64,000 nt of DNA, from assembly GCF_016509475.1 (NCBI RefSeq), contig NC_057348.1, forward strand, positions 160,127,992 through 160,191,991. The letters are read 5' to 3'. Made by a program: the position numbers and the translations under genes. Position 1 is the stretch's first letter, and each line of letters opens with the position of its first letter. This document shows positions 36,851 through 47,290 of the stretch, piece after piece. Below the pieces are notes generated by a model. The model did no database searches. It had not been told where the DNA came from and saw nothing but the letters and a program-made list of their open reading frames with translations. Origin of the DNA: Prionailurus bengalensis (lineage: Eukaryota; Chordata; Mammalia; Carnivora; Felidae).

Positions 36851-37183
36851 TGTGGGATCAGGTGTGGACTCCGCAGCATGTGATCTGTAGCATACATCGA
36901 GATTTGGAGCCCTAGAAGACTCGTTAGCAGTGGTCCCTCTGAAACTTCACTCATCTGATGCCATGAGCTCTCTCCTGAGTCTTTGTTTTGCCATCTGCAA
37001 AATGGATATTGACAAAAGGAGTCAATTTTCCCTTCCTACCTAGTCATTTTATCAAAGGAACTTTAGAAGGAGAGGTTCTACCAGATGAGAAAAGTTAAAA
37101 ATTAATGTTTGTGAATAATCTCAGTGTTACTTTGGGCCAAGTTAAAAAAAAACACTAAACTTCCGAATGGAAATAATTTGTCT
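36851..37183. other. Intron between minisatellite and L1
   Basis: A MIR-like core (TTTGTTTTGCCATCTGCAAAA) at about 36980-37010 is the only feature recognised. Confidence 0.5.
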
Positions 37184-37198
37184 AAAATTATAAATTGC
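37184..37198. repeat. Left target-site duplication of the inverted L1
   Basis: AAAATTATAAATTGC here and AAAACTACAAATTGC at 38964-38978 match at 13 of 15 positions and bound the whole composite element. Confidence 0.75.
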
Positions 37199-37432
37199 TG
37201 GTGTTATTTTGACCGGGATTGCATTGAATATGTAGATTGCTTTGGGTAGTATCGACGTTTTAACAATATTGTTCTTCCTGTCCAGGAGCATGGAATCTTT
37301 TTTCCATTTCTTTGTGTCTTCTTCAATTTCTTTTATCAGCTTTCTATAGTTTTCAGTGTATAGATTTTCCACCTCTTTGGTTAGATTTATTCCTAGGTAT
37401 GTGATGGTTTTGGGTGCAATTGTAAATGGGAT

Positions 37433-38005
37433 CTATTCCTTGAATTCTCTTTCTGTAGCTTCATTATCGGTGTATAGAAATGCAGTCGATTTCTGTGCAT
37501 TGATTTTATATCCTGCAACTTTGCTGAATTCATGTATCAGTTCTAGCAGTTTTTTGGTGGAGTTCTTTTGGGTTTTCCACAGAGTATCATGTCGTCTGGA
37601 AAGTGAAAATTTGACTGCCTTGGTGATTTGGATGCCTTTTATTTCTTTGTGTTGTCTGATTGCAAAGGCTAAGACTTCCAATACTATGTTGAATAACAGT
37701 GGTGAGAGTTGACATCCCTGTCGTGTTCCTGACCTTAGGGGGAAAGCTCTCGGTTTTTCCCCATTGAGGATGATACTAGCGTTGGGACTTTCATATATGG
37801 CTTTTATGATCTTGAAGTATGATCTTCTATCCCTACTTTCTTGAGGGTTTTTATCAAGAAAGGATGCTGTATTTTGTTCAAATGCCTTCTCTGCATCTTT
37901 TGAGAGGATCATGTGGTTCTTATCTTGTCTTTTATTAATGTGATGTATCACATTGACTGATTTGCAAATGTTGAACCAGCCCTGCAGCCCAGGAATGAAT
38001 CCCAC
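37433..38005 (-). pseudogene. L1 ORF2 reverse-transcriptase fragment, dead
   Basis: A 190-codon open frame carries RT landmarks: VGFIPG-like start (GFIPGLQGWFN), LSKDAEKAFE, the GTRQGCQLSPLLFNIVLEVL block and ELIHEFSKVAGYKINAQKS. In a live enzyme an (F/Y)ADD catalytic motif lies between these last two; here the region reads SLSRRHDTLW because small indels put about 45 bases in the wrong frame and then restore it. It encodes no active enzyme. A downstream piece of the same ORF2 lies at about 37199-37372 (IEEDTKKWKK, SILPKAIYIFNAIPVKIT). Confidence 0.88.
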
Positions 38006-38258
38006 TTGATCGTGGTGTATAATTCTTTTAATGTATTGTAGGATCCAGTTTGCTAGTATCTTGTTGGGAATAAAAAAATTAAAAATAGAAGTACCCTACG
38101 ATTCAGCTATTGCACGACTAGGTTTTTATACAAAGAATACAGGAGTGCTGATTTGAAGGGGCACCTGCACACCAATGTTTATAGCAGCACTATTGACAAT
38201 AGCCAAAGTATGGAAAGACCCCAAACATCAGATTGATTAATGGATAAAGAAGAAGTGG

Positions 38259-38261
<3 letters not shown>

Positions 38262-38307
<46 letters not shown>
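38262..38307. repeat. (AC)23 microsatellite inside L1
   Basis: Twenty-three uninterrupted AC units between AAGTGGTAT and TGGAATATTACTTGG, the same L1 site as other arrays in the window. Confidence 0.97.
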
Positions 38308-38309
<2 letters not shown>

Positions 38310-38523
38310 GAATATTACTTGGAAATCAAAAAGAATGAAATCTTGCCATTTGAAACAACATGGATGGAACTAGAGTGTATTATACTAAGCGAAAGAAGTC
38401 AGTCAGAGAAAGACAAATATCATATGATTTCATTCATGTGTGGAATTAAAGATACAAAAGATGAACACAAGGGAAGGGAAAATAATATAAAAACAGAGAA
38501 GGAGACAAACCATAAGAGACTCT

Positions 38524-38721
38524 TTTTTTATAAACTTTTTAATGTTCATTTTTGAGAAAGAGCAGGGGAGGGGTAGAAAGAGAAGGAGACAGAACCTGAA
38601 GCAGGCTTCAGGCTCTGAGCTATTAGCACAGAGCCCGGTGCTGGGCTTGAGCCCACGAAGCGTGAGTTCATAACCTGAGCTCAAGTCAGATGCTTAACTG
38701 ACTGAGCCACCTAGGTGCCCT
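38524..38721 (-). mobile_element. CanSINE nested in the inverted L1
   Basis: Flanked by AACCATAAGAGACTCT (38508-38523) and AACCATCAGAGACTCT (38722-38737), 15 of 16 matching, both part of the L1 3' UTR. The SINE therefore inserted after the L1. Confidence 0.93.
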
Positions 38722-38978
38722 AACCATCAGAGACTCTCAAATACAGAGAACAAACTAAGGGTTCCTGGAGGGGATGTTGAGTGGGGGGGGATGGGCTAAA
38801 TGAGTGACGGGCATTAAGGAGGACACTTTTTGGGATGAGCACTGGGTGTTATATGTAAGTGATGAATCACTAAATTCTATTCCCGAAATCATTATTATAC
38901 TGTGTGTTAACTAGCTTGGATTTAAATTTAAAAAAATAAAATAAAACAGCAACAACAAAAAATAAAACTACAAATTGC

Positions 38979-39385
38979 ACCGTTCATCACATGTTACTGC
39001 CAGAAATCAAAGCAATAATCTGTGCTTAGTATTTCAGTCCAACATAATGAGAGGACCGTATGTCAGCGTATCATTGCTATTGAGGTGCTAAGAAAAACTC
39101 CTCAGACATATGAAGTCCTCTAAAGTATTAAGTATAAATTTTTAAAAGTACTCTTGGTGTACTAAACTACATATTGAATACCACAGATTTTGACATTAAA
39201 GTGAATTCGTGAAGTGTCACAGTTCTGTCAAGAGGAAAATAAAAGTTAGAAATAGGGTATATTCCATTGCTCCCTGAATTTTTCCAGATTTAATTTACTC
39301 ATTCATGTGTTTATTCAGTAATATTTAGGGATGGCCAGAAGAGATGCTGTGGTATTCATTTGTACACAACTCAAGATGTTCACTT
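38979..39385. other. Unique intron
   Basis: Nothing recognised. Confidence 0.5.
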
Positions 39386-40015
39386 TTTTTTTTCCTTTAT
39401 TGAGGTGTAATTGACAAATAAAATTGTAATGCATTTACAGTGTTCCAATGTGATGATTTGGTGTGTGTTTACACTGTGAAAGAGTCCCCACCATCAAGTT
39501 AATTAACACATCCATCACCTCACATGGTTGCCTTTTTTTGTATGTGGTGAGAACGCTTAAGATCTGCTCTCTTACCAATTTTCAAGTGCAAATACAGAAT
39601 CGTTAACTTTGTCCACGCCTTATATTAGATGTTGGTAACTTATTCATCTTAGAACTGAAAGTTTGTACCCTTTGGCCTCACTTTTCCTCTTCCTTCCACC
39701 CTGCAGCCCCTGGCCACCACCATTCCACTCCCTGTTTCTAGAAGTTTGGCTTCTTGCTTATTTATTTTTTTTTGATTCCACATATTTGTTTGTCGTACAG
39801 TATTTATCTTCCAGTTTCTGGCTGGTTTCACTTAGCATAATGCCCTCGAGATTGTCAGCAGTGACATAATTTTCTTCCTTTCTAAGGTTGAATTTTCCAT
39901 TGTGTATGGATGTATATATCATCTTTTCTTTATTTGTTAATCCATCGACAGGTCCTCAGGTCATTTCCATATCTTGACCACAGTGAATAATGCTACAGTG
40001 AAGGGTGCTCATGTT
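39386..40015 (-). mobile_element. Older L1 3'-end fragment, antisense
   Basis: TTTATTGAGGTGTAATTGAC, AGTTAATTAACACATCCATCAC, TTTCACTTAGCATAATGCCC and GTGAATAATGCTACAGTGAA are complements of an older L1 3' region. Confidence 0.8.
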
Positions 40016-40120
40016 TAGAGTTTCATTCTGACAGGTCACCATGGGCAGCAGCGATGCTGGAACGAACACTTGAAAGTTACCTTATCCAAAAAGGCTATTT
40101 AAATGGATACTTTTTAAAAA

Positions 40121-40311
40121 TATTTTTCTTATTTATTTTTTTCAATATATGAAGTTTATTGTCGAATTGGTTTCCATACAACACCCAGTGCTCATCCCAA
40201 AAGGTGCCCTCCTCAATACCCATCACCCACCCTCCCCTCCCTCCCACCCCCCATCAACCCTCAGTTTGTTCTCAGTTTTTAAGAGTCTCTTATGCTTTGG
40301 CTCTCTTCCAC
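40121..40311 (-). mobile_element. Young, strongly 5'-truncated L1 (191 bp)
   Basis: TATGAAGTTTATTGTCGAATT, CAACACCCAGTGCTCATCCC and AGTTTTTAAGAGTCTCTTATG are near-consensus carnivore L1 3' UTR. Twenty-one-base flanks at 40100-40120 and 40312-40332 differ at one position, giving a clear target duplication. Confidence 0.92.
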
Positions 40312-40332
40312 TAAATGGATACATTTTAAAAA

Positions 40333-41200
40333 GAGATTATGAAATGCCAATATCGTATTCATTTTCTAAATTTTACATCGCATATGATTGACGTTAGAAA
40401 ACATTTGTTGTGAATTACACGCTGCACTAATAAATATCATTATGAACAATTTCTGAGAGCAATCAAGAATTCAAACTGTAATACTCAGTTGCAGACATGT
40501 ATTTGTAGGTGAGTACTCTAAATTTGTGTCAATATTTGTAATCCAGTCTTCTGAGAATACAAAATTCATGACAAGGACGAGATTAGGGGATGTTTTCTCA
40601 GTTCATCTCCAATAGAAGATGAGAATAAAATAATCACTGAAAATACTTGTAATGCAGGCTGTGCCAGAAAAGCCAATCCCTGGAGTATAGAAATACACTT
40701 AAGAGGAACGCAGGTGGAATCTCTACTCAGAGTTTGTTTTTGACCTTTATGAATTATATATCATCACTATTTTGAATTAAGCTATTACTGACTCACTGTT
40801 GGTTTAGCAGCTAACAGATGAGTAGGTGATTTGCAAAGCAGTGTTTAGAACCACTTAAAATATTATTTTAAAAGTTAATTTACACTGAGGATTTTCTAAT
40901 ACCCATGTTTCTGTTAGTGACTCATTCATGTATATGCAAAAAATATAGGTATTGGAGAAATAGAAATATTACTGTAATATAATTTTATAGAGAAATCTTA
41001 ATAGGTGATAGATATTACAGTTCCTTTTCTGTATAGAAATGACATTGAAGGATTATCAGTGTTTCTATTCAAACTGCAGTTACATCACCCATTTTTCTAT
41101 TTAAAAATATTAAGTATAAATCATGGTATATGTATTCACACCTTAATTGCACAATTAAATTATGTAGATATCTGATATATCCTTGTGTGTGTATGTGTAA
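40333..41200. other. Unique AT-rich intron
   Basis: Nothing recognised. Confidence 0.55.
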
Positions 41201-43146
41201 GATATTGATGAAAGAAATTGAAGAAGGCACAAATAAATGGAAAGATGTTCACATTCATGGATTGGCAGCATTAACATGGTTAGAATGTCTGTACTACCCA
41301 AAGCAATCCACAGATACAATGAAATCTCTATCAAAATTTCAATGGCACTTTTTGCAGAAGTAGAACAAATAATTCTAAAAATGTTTGGAACCACAAAAGA
41401 CCCCCAAATAGCCAAAGCAATCTAGTGAAAGAAAAAGAAAGTTGGAGATACCCACTCCCTGATTTCAAACTATACTGTAAAACTGTAGTAATCAAGACAG
41501 TATGGTATTGGCATAAAAACAGACACATACATCAATGGTACAGAATAGAGAGCCCAGAAGTAAGCCCACACATGTATGGTCAGTTAATATATGATAGAGG
41601 AGGTAAAAATATACAATGGGAAAAAAGACAGTCTCTTCAGTGAATGGTATTGGGAAAATAGGATAGTTACATGCAAAGAAGGAAACTGGACCTCTGTCTT
41701 AACCACACACACAAACTAACTCAAACTGGATTGAAGACTTGAATGTAAAACCTGAAACTATAAAACTCCTAGAAGAAACATAGGCAGTGAACATTGCCTG
41801 TGTCCTAGATATTGGTTTTGCTGTTGAATTTTTGGACCTGACTTCAAAAGCAAAGGCAACAAAACCAAAAACAAACGGGTGAGACTACATCAAACTAAAA
41901 AGCTTCTGCACAGCAAGGAAATCATCAACAAAATGAAAAGGCAACCCAGTGAATGGGAATAAATGTTCACAAATCTTACAAGGAGTTGATATCCAAAATA
42001 TGTAAAGAACTCAAATAATAGCAAAAACAAAACAAAACAAAACAACCGATTAAAAAATGGCCAGAGGAACTAAAGCATTTTCCCAAAGAAGACATGCACA
42101 TGACCACCAGGCATGTGGAAAGATGTTCAAAGGTCACTACTTATCAGGGAAATACAAATCAAAATCAGGAGATATCACCTCATACTTGTTAGAATTGCTC
42201 TTATCAGAAAGACGAGAGAGAAAAGTTTCAGAGAGGATGTAGTGGACAGGGAATCCTCATCCACCATTGATGGGAATATAAATTGGTACAACTTCTATGG
42301 AAAACAGCATGGAGGTTCCTCAAAAAAGAAAAATAGAACTTCTATACGATCCAGCTATTCCACTTCTGGGTATTTACCCAAAGAAAATAAAAACACTAAT
42401 TTGAAAAGATATATGTACCCCTGTGTTCATGGCATCATTATTTACAATAGCCAAGATACAGAACCAACTAAAGTGTCCCATCAGTGGAGGAATGAATAAA
42501 GAAGATGTGAAATATATACATACATATACATATTTATATTTATATATTTTTTATTTTTTTAATGTTTATTTATTTTTGAGAGAGACAGAGACAGAATGTG
42601 AGTGGGTTGGGGCAGAGAGAGAGGGAGGCACAGAATTTGAAGCAGGCTCCAGGCTCTGAGCCGTCAGCACAGAGCCCAACGCGGGGCTTGAACTCACGAC
42701 CTGTGAGATCATGACCTGAGCCGAATTCGGACGCTCAACCCACTGAGCCACCCAGGGGCCCCTATATTTATATTTATATACATACAAATATAAATGCTGC
42801 CCAGCCATAAGAGGAACTTGCCATTTATGACAACATAGATGGCCCTTGAGCATGTTATGCTAAGTGAAATAAGTCAGAGTAAGACAAATACCGTTTGATT
42901 TTATTTATGTGGAATCTAAAAAAAACAACAAAACACATAGATACAGAGAACAGACTGGTGGTTATCAGAGGGGAAGTGACTTGGGGGTGGATGAAATAGG
43001 TGAAGGGGGTCAATTATATGGTGACAGATGGTAACTAGATTTACTGTGGTGATCATTTTGTAGTGTGTGCAAATATCGAATTATTACATTGTACACCTGA
43101 AACTAATATAATGTTACATACCAACTTTATATCAATAAAAAAACAA
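41201..43146 (+). mobile_element. L1, last part of ORF2 plus 3' UTR
   Basis: Starts within the ORF2 C-terminal region (ATTGAAGAAGGCACAAATAA; translated pieces SVLPKAIHRYNEISIKIS and KMFGTTKDPQIAKAI), continues through TGGTATTGGCATAAAAACAG, CAAGGAGTTGATATCC and ACTTCTGGGTATTTACCC, and ends at ACTTTATATCAATAAAA. Frameshifts and stops break the frame several times. A SINE is nested at 42547-42763 and an (AAAAC)n run lies at 42022-42045. Confidence 0.88.
42547..42763 (-). mobile_element. CanSINE nested in L1, inserted into its AT array
   Basis: Identical 17-base TA-rich flanks lie at 42530-42546 and 42764-42780. The head GGGGCCCCTGGGTGGCT is at the right. Confidence 0.9.
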
Positions 43147-44349
43147 ATTTATAAAACAGTGGGCCTATTGACCTAAGCTGATATATTGATATAAATATAT
43201 ACATATATGCTGATACATATACTACTGACTTTACTATTATCTACAACAAGATAGAGAATATATTGATATTATTTATAATATTGTTCCTGTTATAGATATA
43301 ACCAGTAGTAGCCCAGTACCCTGGAGCAATTTTTTACCAAGCAGGCATCCTGAACTTAGAGTCATTTCATATTTAAGCAAACAAGTGCAGGTGTCATTGG
43401 TGGGATGTTTAGACCCTGGCAGATACGGTCTCTTGAACCAAGACATCATCAGACTAAAGGGACAGCTCAGCAGGATCACCAATTCTGACCCCATTTAAGC
43501 AGTTAAAAGTCAGAGATAATTAAGTGAACTTAACTGTACTTATGTGTGCAACACCTTCACGTAGAGGATGGATTGTTCATTCACAGAAATGGAGGTAGAA
43601 ATATATATGAATTACCACCTTCAGCATCTTACTTGAAGTAAGTGTAGTTTTCCAAAACAGTAAATACTTGAACATATTTTTTGTCAACCCTCAAAATACC
43701 TTCTACCTATTGCTTTGGAACGGAGCAGGACAATTTCTGATCGTAGTAGCTAATGTCAACTTTTCCAGTGACTTTGCTGGGTAGAAATTTGCTAAAAAGG
43801 AAAAAGTCATAATCCCAACTCCTTTGTTGGAAATCATCTGTAGGTGAGGATCCCCTGAGCTATTTTTCTGACTGATTGAATGTGGGTCGCTGTTTGGATT
43901 GAATGTGGGTCGCTAAGGCTTTAAAGGCAGGTCACCCTGGGGCTCTAAGTGTTTTGTATGACAGGCGGAGATACGTAAATTTTTGATTAATGTTCTCTTC
44001 TAATTGCAAGACATATAATGAAAAATAAAAGGCACACTTTAACTACCCTCCAAGTCCTTTTCCTGATTCCCCACATTAGATTTTTGTGACATGCCTATGG
44101 TTGTCATGCTGGCAATGGGAGTTAGTTTACAGGAGTCTCTTAATCAAGTTAGCCCAGGTAGGCTGATTTTTGTTGCAAAGATTGTAGAATCAGCCAAACA
44201 GTAGCTTATATGCCCAAAGAAAAATTTGATTAAAATGCTTACTGTTGTGATTATACCTTTCATAATCTTAATAATTATAGAGCACATCCTACTTACATTT
44301 TTTGAAGTGGTTCCAAAACGACGTTTTCCATTGTGTGTGGATTTGATGA
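43147..44349. other. Unique intron
   Basis: Holds an 18-base direct repeat at 43874-43891 and 43897-43914. No gene or repeat family was recognised. Confidence 0.55.
43874..43914. repeat. Two-copy short tandem duplication
   Basis: GATTGAATGTGGGTCGCT occurs twice without mismatch, 23 bases apart. Confidence 0.95.
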
Positions 44350-46000
44350 ATAAGCAATTTCCTAAACCTCCTCTCCCTCCCTTCACTGCCCCAGAATTAA
44401 AACTAATTATATCACCGTCTACCTTTTCTTACTGTGGATATTTACAAGCCCTTGGCCTGTTAACCTCTTCATCTTTGCACATTTCAATTCCTGGATCGCT
44501 GCCACGGGCTCCAATAACTCTCCTGTCATATTCTTTGGAGCCTTCAGTATCTCTATCTGCCTCTTAATTATTGGACCTTCCCTCCTCCACTGATGTGATC
44601 GCCCAACATGGCACCACTGACTTCCAAGGTCATCCGAGGGACCTCAACATCCTCATTAACTCCAAATTCTCCGTAAGTTTGCTGCTCGTTCTCTCCAGCC
44701 CCCCCCCCCCCAATCCACTGCAACATAAATACATTTTTCCTGCACTTGGTTCACTCACACCCTCACTTCCCTTTCACTGTTGCCATTCCAAGTTCTAGCG
44801 TCATAACGACATCCTTGTAATCATCCTCAGTTTGTTTGCTCCTCTCTACCTCCATTACTCTTGCTCAGAGGAGCACCGATGCTGGCAAAGTGCCCTTTTC
44901 TGCGAGCTTCACATCTACCCTGGGGGGACCGGACGTGGCTGGGGAAAAGGCCACAGCTGTGCTGATTGGTCCTGTGTTAAAGTCCAGGCTGCTGACTTCA
45001 AATGGTGCTCCTGCTGCTGGGACCCTGCGGCATCCCCCGCCCCTCCTTCTCCACTCCCACACGCCTTCAACCCCTTCTCCTTCCCTTCCGCTGATTACGT
45101 TCCCCAGTTCATTAAAATGGCAGCTTATTACTTTGTCCCCTTCTAAATTCGTAATGATCGTGGCCTTCGCTTTCTTTTGCCTCATTCTTTCTTGAGGCTG
45201 TTCCAGTGGCTTTTGTCCCTAGCAGAGCAGCTCTTGTCAAGTGTGCTGCAGGCTTCATGTTGCTAAATCATACGGGGAGTATTCTGAGTCTTCATCTGGA
45301 CTCACCATCAGGGTTAGACATGGACCATTCACTCTTTCTGGAAACATGTTCTTAGCGTTCTCTTGGTATTTCTCCCTTGGTCTCTCCTTCCTCCTCCTTC
45401 TCATGTAAGTTCTTCCTCATTTTCCTCATCTCTAAATAATGGAAGACACCCCCCCCCCCAGGTTTTAGTCTTTGGGGCTTGTTCCCTTTTCTGTCTACGC
45501 CCCCTGCCTAGAGATCTCCTTCAGTCTCTGGCCTGAATTCTCTGGCCCTGGATTCTGTCTCTAAGTTCATGCCTGGCAAACTTGTATCTCTAGTTCTGTC
45601 CTCTCTGTTGAGCCTCAGACCCAACTGCCTATTTGCAGTCTAACAGGTATTTTAAGTGTTTAGGGTTTTCTTTTTTCCTTGTTCAAAACCAAACTATCCA
45701 TCCAAAACAAATATGCCTCCCTCAGCTTCCGCCATGTAAGTAAATGTCAGCTCCATTCTTCTGTCTGCTCTCCCCAAGGGCCTTCGCTTCACCTTCGACT
45801 CTTCCTGCCACGCCTCACATCCCAAATCCCACTTATCCCGCTCCCCACAATGTGTATCCGGAGCCCAGTTGTTTCTTCCCGTCTCTTCCAGTTCCACTTC
45901 TGTATGGGGTGCTGCGGTAGCGTCCCAACTGTTCCGCACAGTGACCAGAGGGATACATTGAAATGAAATGCTTTCTTTTCATTTAGTGTAAAACCAAAGG
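44350..46000 (+). mobile_element. Long L2 remnant (about 1.6 kb)
   Basis: The order follows L2 coding DNA: a 'gggacttcaacatcc'-like endonuclease stretch (GAGGGACCTCAACATCCTCA at about 44637), CTTGTTCCCTTTTCTGTCTAC at about 45480, TCTCTAGTTCTGTCCTC, then AAATGTCAGCTCCATTCTTC, CACATCCCAAATCCCAC and GTGACCAGAGGGAT toward 45955. Three overlapping ORFs at 44832-45195 on both strands fall inside it and are not genes. Assignment of the left half is less certain than the right. Confidence 0.5.
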
Positions 46001-46694
46001 TTTTACAAGTGGGGCTTTATGCATAAAATACTGCTTTTGTTTTCAGGTGATGATAATAATGCATGTTTAAAAGAAGTATCCCTACACTGTGAAAAAACTT
46101 TGCAATCCTATTTATCGGTTCCACATGAGGGCTATTGCATTTAAAGAAGAACGCAGCCCAGGGTTGGGATTAGGCAGGGAGGTATTGAGAATAGAGAGGA
46201 TTTAAGTTGTGTTTTTATTACTATAGTCCTTTGTTTATAGCCTCTTCCATCATCATAAAGAAAGAGAACTTATTTATGTCGTAACTAATTGAAATATTAT
46301 TATGAAAAACTCGTATGCCAAACCTCCAGAATCTTCTAACCATTGACAGCTCTCCTCCTAACTCACTCACCTCTCCTGAAAAGGCCCAGAACCCAGAGAC
46401 AGAACATTCCATTAACATCATTAGACGCTCCCTGATCTGAATGGTCAGCTTTCACCCAGCAAACATCCATTTGCTCTCTACTCCATTGTCAAAATCATCC
46501 ATGTGTAATTTAACATGCAGACACTCTTACACCCTGTATCTTCCTCCCACAAAAATTCCCGTGTTGGTCCCTGTTGATGCAAATGTATCCGTTCACCTCT
46601 TGTTCCATATACCCAAGGAAAGATGATTGACAAGTGAAATTAGCCCCCTCGGTTTTAATTTCATGTTTCAATTTCACTTTTTTTAGCCTTCATT
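46001..46694. other. Unique intron
   Basis: Nothing recognised. Confidence 0.5.
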
Positions 46695-46920
46695 TTTTAA
46701 CTAAATTAATTTTATTTGAGTGTAGTTGACACACAGTGTTATATTTGTCTCAGGTGTACAACATAGTGATTCCACAAGTTTATTCATTTTGCCATCTTCA
46801 CCACAAGTGGACCCATTCTCTGTCACCATACAATGCTATTACAATATCATTGACTATATTCCTTTGTCCTGTGACTTATTTATTCCATAACTGGAAGCCT
46901 GTTCTTATCAGCATCGCTAA
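46695..46920 (-). mobile_element. Old L1 3'-end fragment, antisense
   Basis: TTGAGTGTAGTTGACACACAG, GTCTCAGGTGTACAACATAG and CACCATACAATGCTATTAC match complements of L1 3' UTR. Confidence 0.75.
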
Positions 46921-47254
46921 TTGAGCAGATGTCTTCCTATTGATTTGATCATTTGTTACTTGATTTTATTTTAGCCCTCAGACACTTAACATGCTATTTC
47001 TAACTGAACCTAATGCCCATTTTATCTGTTCCAACATTAAACATAACCTCATAGCTCAAAAACTTCAGTGTTGTTTGGCTTCAAACGCTAACGTGTCAAC
47101 TTACCACGTAATCTTCATAAGGATATTTTATATACTTACATCTTATTCCTCATGACCTGAAGATTAGGGATTTAAAAATTAGTAAATCAGAAGTGGTAAT
47201 TTTATCCTGAGCCCCTGTGCCTATAGACCAGGATTCTATATCAGTCAGTATTGG

Positions 47255-47290
<36 letters not shown>

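Larger units (their letters stand above)
37199..38963 (+). mobile_element. 5'-inverted (twin-primed) L1
   Basis: The left part, 37199-about 38070, is L1 ORF2 reverse-transcriptase sequence on the minus strand. The right part, about 38071-38963, is the ORF2 end and 3' UTR on the plus strand, with landmarks CCATTTGAAACAACATGGAT, AAGGAGGACACTTTTTGGGA and an A-rich end. One set of target duplications flanks both parts, so this is a single insertion of the twin-priming type. A nested SINE lies at 38524-38721. Confidence 0.85.

Noticed and set aside
37433..38005. 190-codon ORF as a functional gene
   Set aside because: It is an L1 ORF2 fragment lacking its catalytic motif, inside a 5'-inverted insertion with no start context.
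44226..44567. 113-codon ORF with a hydrophobic start
   Set aside because: No recognisable domain, no splice signals and it runs into L2-like sequence.
44832..45195. Three overlapping ORFs of 104-119 codons on both strands
   Set aside because: They sit in an L2-like repeat, conflict with one another and match no protein family; stop-poor GC-richer sequence explains them.
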